Below, one piece after another: positions 51,656 through 57,085 of a stretch of DNA of 57,085 nucleotides (its first letter is position 1; every line of letters starts with the position of its first letter). A model generated the notes under the pieces. That model searched no databases, was not told where the DNA came from, and saw only the letters and a program-made list of their open reading frames with translations. The DNA is from Candidatus Nomurabacteria bacterium (GTDB taxonomy: Bacteria > Patescibacteriota > Minisyncoccia > Phycocordibacterales > UBA9973), in assembly GCA_943350445.1 (NCBI GenBank), contig CALRAE010000005.1, positions 1 through 57,085 on the forward strand. The letters are read 5' to 3'. The position numbers were made by a program, and so were the translations under genes.

Positions 51656-52750
51656 ATGAATATAATAATTTTCCTAATAATTCTTTTAGTTTTGGTAGTC
51701 GTCCATGAGTTTGGACATTTTTATAGCGCCAAAAAGTTTGGTATTCGAGTAGATGAATTTGGCTTCGGCTTTCCACCAAAGTTGTTTGGCTATAAAAAGG
51801 GGGAGACAGAATATACTTTTAATCTTTTACCGCTTGGAGGATTTGTAAAAATCTTTGGAGAGAATCCGGATGATGAGAATACAAATGGTCCAGATAAAGA
51901 TAGGAGTTTCGTCCATAAAGCAAAATGGAAACAAGCCATTGTGCTTTTTGCGGGTGTATTTGCCAATTTCTTACTAGCATGGGTTTTGTTTTCTATTGGT
52001 TTCATGTCTGGTCTACCCACATCTGTCGGCAGTGAGCCGTTAGGCTATAAACTTTCAAATGTAAATTTGGTTGTTGTCTCAGTGTTGCCCAAGTCTCCAG
52101 CTGAAATGGCAGGGCTTAAGTCTGGTGATAAAATATTATCTCTTACAAGCGGCGATGATTTGATTTTTGGTCCAAGTCCAGAGATTTTGAAATCTTTTAT
52201 ACTCTCTCATGGCACCAAAGAAATTGATATTACATATAGACGTGCTAAGGAATTCAATTCAACTAGCATTATTCCAACTGTAAATAAAGAAGGTGGCGAA
52301 CCGAAAATAGGCATATCTATGGACATGATCGGTACAGCCAAATTGCCATTTTTTATAGCATTAAAAGAGGGAATGGCTCTAACGTGGTTTGTGACTAAAG
52401 GCACGGCTGTGGGGCTTTATACGCTTATAGCTGAAGGATTACAGGGGAAGGGTAGCTTCGCATCAGTTACTGGTCCTGTCGGCATGGTGGGTATTGTGGG
52501 GGATGCTTACCAATTCGGCTTTGCTTACCTTCTTTCCTTCACCGCTCTCATCTCTGTGAATCTTGCGATTATCAATTTGCTTCCATTCCCAGCGCTTGAT
52601 GGTGGCAGACTTTTCTTCTTACTTATAGAAAAAATAAAAGGTTCTCGTATTAATCCAAAAATTGCCAACAATGCAAATATGGTTGGTTTTGCTATTTTGA
52701 TAATTCTTATGCTTATCGTTACTTATCATGATGTTGTGAAGCTTTTCTAA
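51656..52750 (+). CDS. rseP: RIP site-2 metalloprotease (RseP family)
   Basis: A 364-residue intramembrane zinc protease: VVHEFGHFYSAKKFG with HEFGH at 17-21, LPLGGFVKIFGE, one PDZ domain (about 130-225) with GLKSGDKILSL, and LLPFPALDGGRLFF near 307-320. It cleaves membrane anti-sigma factors or signal peptides; the substrate is unknown. Confidence 0.93.
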   Translation: MNIIIFLIILLVLVVVHEFGHFYSAKKFGIRVDEFGFGFPPKLFGYKKGETEYTFNLLPLGGFVKIFGENPDDENTNGPDKDRSFVHKAKWKQAIVLFAGVFANFLLAWVLFSIGFMSGLPTSVGSEPLGYKLSNVNLVVVSVLPKSPAEMAGLKSGDKILSLTSGDDLIFGPSPEILKSFILSHGTKEIDITYRRAKEFNSTSIIPTVNKEGGEPKIGISMDMIGTAKLPFFIALKEGMALTWFVTKGTAVGLYTLIAEGLQGKGSFASVTGPVGMVGIVGDAYQFGFAYLLSFTALISVNLAIINLLPFPALDGGRLFFLLIEKIKGSRINPKIANNANMVGFAILIILMLIVTYHDVVKLF

Positions 52751-52753
52751 GCT

Positions 52754-53515
52754 ATGACGCATATTAAATTAATTCACGAAATTCGGGCGGTAAAAAGCAA
52801 AAAAGAACTTGCGAACATCATCAAAGCACAGAGAATAAGCGAAGGGGTGCTTTTGGATGTTTTAAATACTTTAAAAACTAATATTACAGAAATTGAAGTT
52901 GCTAATTTTATTAAAAAATCTTTTATAAAATATGGTGCGCCAATTTTATCTTTTCCTCCGATCGTCGCTTTTGGTAAAAATACTGCAAATATCCATCACG
53001 AACCGGGTAAAAGTAAATTAAAAGTGGGGGACAACATCATGTTCGACTTTGGGGGCACTGTGAATCACTATTGTTCAGATATGACTCGGACATATTTCTG
53101 GGGTAATCCAAGCAAGAAACAAAAAAAAGTTTACAGTGATGTGTTGCATGCCATGGAGCTTGCCCTGACGAAGATCGGAAGGGGTGAAAAGAGGGCAAAA
53201 GTTATAGATGCTTCTGCTCGACAATTTTTAAATAAAAAATATGATAAGAAAAAACTTGCCCTGAGTGAAGTCGAAGGGTTTCCTCATGGCCTCGGGCATG
53301 GCGTGGGCACTGTCATACATGAGTGGCCGAACTTCAAGCCAAAGAGCGAAGACACACTACCTGTCGGATGTGTGATGACCATCGAGCCGGGGATATACCT
53401 AAAAGGCAAGGGCGGTGTCCGAATAGAGGATATGGTTCTAATAACTAAAAATGGGTATAAAAATTTAACAGATGTCCCTAAAAACTTAAATAGTATAATT
53501 TTGCAAGAAAATTAA
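52754..53515 (+). CDS. M24B aminopeptidase (Xaa-Pro type)
   Basis: A 253-residue pita-bread metallopeptidase: metal ligands in MFDFGGTVNHYCSDMTRTYF (two Asp), FPHGLGHGVGTVIHEWP (His), MTIEPGIYLKGKGGVRIEDM (two Glu). It lacks the N-terminal creatinase domain. Residues about 168-175 (LALSEVEG) come from an in-frame repeat just before the HGLGHG loop. Either methionine or X-Pro aminopeptidase; the sequence favours X-Pro. Confidence 0.88.
   Translation: MTHIKLIHEIRAVKSKKELANIIKAQRISEGVLLDVLNTLKTNITEIEVANFIKKSFIKYGAPILSFPPIVAFGKNTANIHHEPGKSKLKVGDNIMFDFGGTVNHYCSDMTRTYFWGNPSKKQKKVYSDVLHAMELALTKIGRGEKRAKVIDASARQFLNKKYDKKKLALSEVEGFPHGLGHGVGTVIHEWPNFKPKSEDTLPVGCVMTIEPGIYLKGKGGVRIEDMVLITKNGYKNLTDVPKNLNSIILQEN
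53259..53278 (-). repeat. In-frame TTCGAC..CTCAG repeat in the M24 gene
   Basis: CCCTGAGTGAAGTCGAAGGG, the reverse of the orientation in gatB and the ATPase; it encodes LSEVEG. TTCGACTTC is shared with the gatB copy. Confidence 0.75.
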
Positions 53516-53532
53516 ATATAAACATCTTTTAA

Positions 53533-53566
53533 TTGACTTATTTATTTATATCCTATATTATATAGG
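53533..53566 (+). promoter_or_regulatory. ddl promoter with overlapping palindrome
   Basis: -35 TTGACT (53533-53538), 17 bp spacer, -10 TATTAT (53556-53561). A perfect palindrome CCTATAT-T-ATATAGG (53552-53566) covers the -10, a typical repressor position. Flanks: TTGCAAGAAAAT (53501-53512) is complementary to ATTTTCTTGCAA (53579-53590), and AACATCTTT (53521-53529) to AAAGATGTT (53589-53597), the latter containing the ddl start codon. Confidence 0.5.
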
Positions 53567-53592
53567 TGTTTTAGAAATATTTTCTTGCAAAG

Positions 53593-55992
53593 ATGTTAGA
53601 TAAAAATAAAAAAATAAGTGTAGCAATACTTTGTGGGGGGCCATCTTTGGAGAGAGGTATCTCTTTGAATTCGGCTCGTAGTGCTATGGATCATCTAGGA
53701 AGTTTGGGTGTCGATATTATCCCAATATATTTCAACGAAAAAAAGAAACCTTTCCGTATATCCACTGGTCAGCTCTATTCAAATACTCCTAGTGATTTTG
53801 ATTTTAAATTAAAAGCTTCAGGTAAAGAACTCACAAAATCAAATCTTATCCGTATTTTAAAAAATGTCAGTATTGTTTTTCCATGTATTCATGGCACATT
53901 TGGTGAAGATGGTGAAATACAAAGTTTTTTAGAAAAGAATAAAATACCATTTATTAGTTCAGGGTCAAAATCTTGTAAAATGGCTTTCGATAAGCATAAA
54001 GCTAATGAATACATTAGAAGCCTTGGTTTTTATGCCCCAAACTCTATTGTAATAAAAATTAATGATAATAAAAAAAATATAAAAGAGAAGATATCTAAAT
54101 TTTGGAAAGAGGAGAACATAACTCGTGCGATAGTAAAGCCGGCTTCTGGTGGATCTAGTATCGGCGTTTTTTCTGTTGAAAGTACAGAAGATGCGATAAA
54201 AAGTGTAGAGAGCTTGTTTAGTAAGAGGATGGACACACGAATAGTGGTGGAGCGTTTTGCAGAGGGTAAAGAGTTTACGGTTATTATTTTGCAAAATAAA
54301 TTAAACATGCCGGTCGCTATAATACCAACGGAGATTGATGTCGAATATGGCAAGAATCAATTTTTTGATTTTAGAAAAAAATATCTGCCGACCCGACAAG
54401 TGTCTTATCATTGTCCACCCAGATTTACAAATGAAACAATTGAAAAAATACAAATACAAGCAGAACAGCTGTTTTCAATATTTGGGATGAGAGACCTTGC
54501 TCGCTTTGATGGATTTCTAATGCCAGACGGGAATATTTGGTTTTCAGATTTTAATCCTATTTCTGGAATGGAACAAAATAGCTTTTTGTTCCAGCAGTCT
54601 TCAAGAATAGGATTTTCTCATCAAGACTTCTTTCGTTATGTCACAAATAACGCTTTTGCACGACGTGGTATCAATATATATATCGAAAATATTTCGACTA
54701 CAGAAAAATGTAAACCACTTGCAGTGCTTTTTGGTGGAGATACGGCTGAAAAACAGACCTCTCTAATGAGTGGTACAAATGTGTGGCTGAAATTAAGGGG
54801 TTCAGAGTTGTATAAGCCTTATCCATATTTACTTGGAAAGGGTAATGATGTTTGGGAATTACCTTATTCTTATATTTTAAATCACACAGTAGAAGAAATA
54901 ATCGAGAACGCGAAAAATGGAGCACAAGATGCTTCTCGATTCTCATTTTTGGTTGAAAAAGTTAGATTGAAACTTGGTTTAAGGGTTGGGGATACCACTG
55001 AAGAATTTTTTATACCACGAAAAATTTATTTAGATGATCTAATTAAAAAATATCCCTTTATGTTTCTTGGTTTACATGGAGGTATTGGCGAAGATGGTAC
55101 TCTGCAAAAAATTCTAGCTGATAAAAAAATAAAATATAACGGATCAGATAGTAAAACCTCAAATTTGTGTATGGATAAATGGGAGACTAACGAGATGATA
55201 AAAAATGCGGGGATAAAAGGTATTAGCGTGGCTCCTCATGTTTTGTTGGAGGTAAAAGATTTTCCAAAAAGCTCTGGAGAGATTGAGAGATATTGGGATA
55301 TGCTTTCTTTAAAATTAAACACGAAAACAATCATTGCCAAGCCAAGGAATGATGGTTGTTCTGCGGGAGTAATCAGACTTTTTAATCAAAAAGATTTAGC
55401 CACCTATATTTCTCTAGTCAAAGATAGGGTGTTGCTTGCCAAATCGAATACATTTACAAATCAATTAAATGATATACATATGCCAGAAGTTCTCTCGGAT
55501 ATTGTTTTCGAGTCATTTATTAAGACTGATAAATTAAAGACTTCAGGTGGAAAAATTACATATACTCGTAAAAGTGGTTACGTAGAGATGACAGTTGGTG
55601 TTTTAGATATTAAAGAAAATGGCAAGTCAAAAATAAAAGCTTTATCACCATCTATAACAGTGGCTGAGCAGTCGATCTTGAGTGTAGAGGAAAAATTCCA
55701 AGGGGGAACTGGGGTAAATATAACTCCGCCACCAAAAGAAATAATTTCTGCGAAGAATTTAGAAAAAGTAAAAGGGTTAATAGAGAAAGTTGCTGAACTT
55801 GTCGGCATACGAGGATATTCTAGAATTGATATTTTCGTTGAAGTAAATACTGGCAATATTATTGTTATAGAAATAAATACTTTACCAGGGTTGACACCAT
55901 CAACTGTAATATATCATCAGGCATTAGCAGAGAACCCATCAATCTTCCCCACACAATTATTAGAAAAAATAATTCAAAATGGTGGATACTAA
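53593..55992 (+). CDS. ddl: Tandem D-alanine--D-alanine ligase (two fused ATP-grasp halves)
   Basis: A 799-residue protein, more than twice a normal Ddl (about 310-350). Half 1 (about 1-360): ILCGGPSLERGISL, PCIHGTFGEDGEIQSFL, KPASGGSSIGVF, then a metal site written SDFNPISGMEQNS instead of the usual EINTLPGMT. Half 2 (about 373-799): LFGGDTAEKQTSLMS, GLHGGIGEDGTLQ, KPRNDGCSAGVIRLF, and a canonical EINTLPGLTPST. Makes the D-Ala-D-Ala (or a related) dipeptide for peptidoglycan. Each half deviates at a different site, so division of labour is possible. murI overlaps its end by 14 nt. Confidence 0.88.
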   Translation: MLDKNKKISVAILCGGPSLERGISLNSARSAMDHLGSLGVDIIPIYFNEKKKPFRISTGQLYSNTPSDFDFKLKASGKELTKSNLIRILKNVSIVFPCIHGTFGEDGEIQSFLEKNKIPFISSGSKSCKMAFDKHKANEYIRSLGFYAPNSIVIKINDNKKNIKEKISKFWKEENITRAIVKPASGGSSIGVFSVESTEDAIKSVESLFSKRMDTRIVVERFAEGKEFTVIILQNKLNMPVAIIPTEIDVEYGKNQFFDFRKKYLPTRQVSYHCPPRFTNETIEKIQIQAEQLFSIFGMRDLARFDGFLMPDGNIWFSDFNPISGMEQNSFLFQQSSRIGFSHQDFFRYVTNNAFARRGINIYIENISTTEKCKPLAVLFGGDTAEKQTSLMSGTNVWLKLRGSELYKPYPYLLGKGNDVWELPYSYILNHTVEEIIENAKNGAQDASRFSFLVEKVRLKLGLRVGDTTEEFFIPRKIYLDDLIKKYPFMFLGLHGGIGEDGTLQKILADKKIKYNGSDSKTSNLCMDKWETNEMIKNAGIKGISVAPHVLLEVKDFPKSSGEIERYWDMLSLKLNTKTIIAKPRNDGCSAGVIRLFNQKDLATYISLVKDRVLLAKSNTFTNQLNDIHMPEVLSDIVFESFIKTDKLKTSGGKITYTRKSGYVEMTVGVLDIKENGKSKIKALSPSITVAEQSILSVEEKFQGGTGVNITPPPKEIISAKNLEKVKGLIEKVAELVGIRGYSRIDIFVEVNTGNIIVIEINTLPGLTPSTVIYHQALAENPSIFPTQLLEKIIQNGGY

Positions 55993-56809
55993 AAAAGTAA
56001 AAAATAATAATCAAACAAACAAGAGGCCGATCGGAGTCTTTGACTCTGGGGTGGGCGGACTTTCTGTGTTGAAAGAATTACACAAAATGTTACCAAATGA
56101 AGACTTTGTTTTCTTGGCTGATCAGAAATATGTGCCATATGGTGAGAAAACCAAACAAGAGCTTATTAAACTTGTTTACAAAATAACAGATTATTTTATT
56201 AAAAATCATGATATAAAAATGATGGTTGTGGCTTGTAATACTGCCACTTGTAACGCTATCGCAGAACTAAGAAGTAAATATTTATTTCCAATTGTGGGAA
56301 CCGTGCCGGCTGTAAAATTAGCATCCAAGAAAACAAGATCTGGAACTGTGGCAGTCATCTGCACCCCCTCAACTTCAAAAAGTGTGGTTCTGAAGACACT
56401 CATCAGAGAATACTGCGCGGACGTGGAAGTCTTAAACATTGGTTGTAAAAATCTTGAGAATGCTGTAGAGACGGGTGAATTAGAAGGCCTAGAAGTTAAC
56501 AAACTACTTAAAAAGTATCTCAAGGGAGTTGTAAATTCAAATACAGATCACCTGGTGTTGGGTTGCACTCACTATCCATTCCTTAAAGAAACCATTCAAA
56601 AGATCGTTGGTCCCAATGTGAAGCTTTTAGATGGGGGAAAAGCTATCGCCAGACGTAGTAAATCGCTTATAAAAAGTAATTTTTTAGTAAATAAACAGAG
56701 AAAAGTAGGAGAAACTTTATATTTTACTACTTCAGATCATTCGAAATTTTCAAAGGTTGCCACATTGCTAATGAAAACTATCATTAAGGCTAAAAAGATA
56801 AAGTTGTAA
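55979..56809 (+). CDS. murI: Glutamate racemase
   Basis: A 276-residue cofactor-free racemase making D-Glu for peptidoglycan. IGVFDSGVGGLSVLKEL, catalytic Cys in VVACNTATCNA near 84, second Cys in LVLGCTHYPFLK near 194, plus YVPYGEKT. Start ATG 55979 lies inside the end of ddl; translation is coupled, linking two D-amino-acid steps. Confidence 0.94.
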   Translation: MVDTKKVKNNNQTNKRPIGVFDSGVGGLSVLKELHKMLPNEDFVFLADQKYVPYGEKTKQELIKLVYKITDYFIKNHDIKMMVVACNTATCNAIAELRSKYLFPIVGTVPAVKLASKKTRSGTVAVICTPSTSKSVVLKTLIREYCADVEVLNIGCKNLENAVETGELEGLEVNKLLKKYLKGVVNSNTDHLVLGCTHYPFLKETIQKIVGPNVKLLDGGKAIARRSKSLIKSNFLVNKQRKVGETLYFTTSDHSKFSKVATLLMKTIIKAKKIKL

Positions 56810-56823
56810 TGCTGGTGTGTGGG

Positions 56824-56869
56824 TTATCCACAGTTGGGATAATTTCATTCACAAAAATAATGTTATTAT
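56824..56869 (+). promoter_or_regulatory. DnaA-box-like site and extended -10
   Basis: TTATCCACA (56824-56832) in the inverted repeat TTATCC...GGATAA, then TGTTATTAT (56861-56869), the probable -10 for the next gene with a leader of about 60 nt. Confidence 0.4.
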
Positions 56870-56937
56870 TATCCTAATATGAATTTAGGATTTCATTAGA
56901 AATTTATTATTAACTTAAATTAAAAAGCAATAAAAAA

Positions 56938-57085
56938 ATGAAATCAAAAACCCTTCAAAACATAAAATCAATCCTCTTCGCTCTAGCCATAGTACTAGGT
57001 ACTAGCTATGTATCTGCAGCATGGACTGCGCCCACACTTCCTCCACCAGGAGGCAATGTTTCTGCTCCCTTAAATGTGGGAGGTA
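56938..57085 (+). CDS. Secreted protein, N-terminal part (cut by window end)
   Basis: ATG 56938 opens a frame to the window edge. Residues 1-28 are a signal peptide (SILFALAIVLGTSYVSAA with cleavage after AA-type site), followed by WTAPTLPPPGGNVSAPLNVG, a mature start I know from many Parcubacteria surface proteins. The function of the rest is not visible. Confidence 0.7.
   Translation, partial: MKSKTLQNIKSILFALAIVLGTSYVSAAWTAPTLPPPGGNVSAPLNVGG

Noticed and set aside
56995-57020. TACTAG repeated twice in the secreted-protein gene as a second TrpR operator
   Set aside because: It lies in the signal-peptide coding region, is an imperfect palindrome, and is not placed on a promoter.

Overview
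The window (about 37% G+C by eye, densely packed, standard genetic code with TGA used as a stop) looks like chromosome from a Candidate Phyla Radiation bacterium (Patescibacteria), most likely a Parcubacteria/Paceibacteria lineage. This is inferred from gene content: two cytoplasmic TraG/HerA-like ATPases, an archaeal-type aspartyl-tRNA synthetase together with GatB, a class I aldolase, many short membrane or secreted proteins of unknown function, a REP-type Y1 transposase, and almost no Shine-Dalgarno sequences. No prophage, CRISPR array, rRNA or complete insertion sequence is visible.

Layout. 1-2.3 kb: secreted or membrane small proteins and a broken Nudix gene between repeated hairpins. 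2.3-8.4 kb: two paralogous ATPases around rsmE, then dnaJ and a membrane protein. 8.4-14.3 kb, mostly minus strand: cysS, an AI-2E-type exporter, a RAYT transposase, recR and dnaB, with rplU and a small membrane gene on the plus strand. 14.4-16.6 kb: trpS, a TrpR-like regulator, then a region with a TrpR-type palindrome on a promoter, a leader peptide with tandem Trp codons and an alternative-hairpin terminator. 16.6-20.2 kb: aspS, the last steps of flavin synthesis (riboflavin kinase, riboflavin synthase, lumazine synthase) and a DMT transporter. 20.2-22.6 kb: a dead PRPP synthetase gene and a flavoprotein. 22.7-23.8 kb: small ORFs, tRNA-Glu and a candidate structured RNA. 23.8-35.3 kb: rmuC, an exonuclease, yqeY, dedA, MYG1, obg, gatB, fba, an FAD oxidase, rplY, a lytic transglycosylase and rpmE. 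35.5-40.2 kb: prfA, a large helical-repeat protein, an RRM protein and tRNA-Ile. 40.3-47.4 kb: a complete F1Fo ATP synthase operon. 47.5-57.1 kb: rsmI, small proteins, mreB-holB, frr-rseP-M24 peptidase, a tandem D-Ala-D-Ala ligase and murI, ending in a secreted protein cut by the window edge.

Three signals stand out. (1) At least 25 start codons lie only 6-9 nt downstream of an extended -10 element (TG-N-TANNNT), most often exactly 6 nt, so most primary mRNAs are probably leaderless. (2) Several families of structured dispersed repeats are present: a ~155 bp family (three copies, two of them inside the atp operon) whose stems differ by compensating changes; a ~50 bp family whose last bases are the ATG of the next gene; a ~30 bp core seen twice; a 48 bp palindromic core inserted in frame in two unrelated proteins (47/48 identical), like Rickettsia palindromic elements; and a short TTCGAC..CTCAG element in frame in three other proteins. 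(3) A probable tryptophan-responsive control region follows trpS and a TrpR-like gene. All functional statements for these elements are inference from one sequence read by eye.
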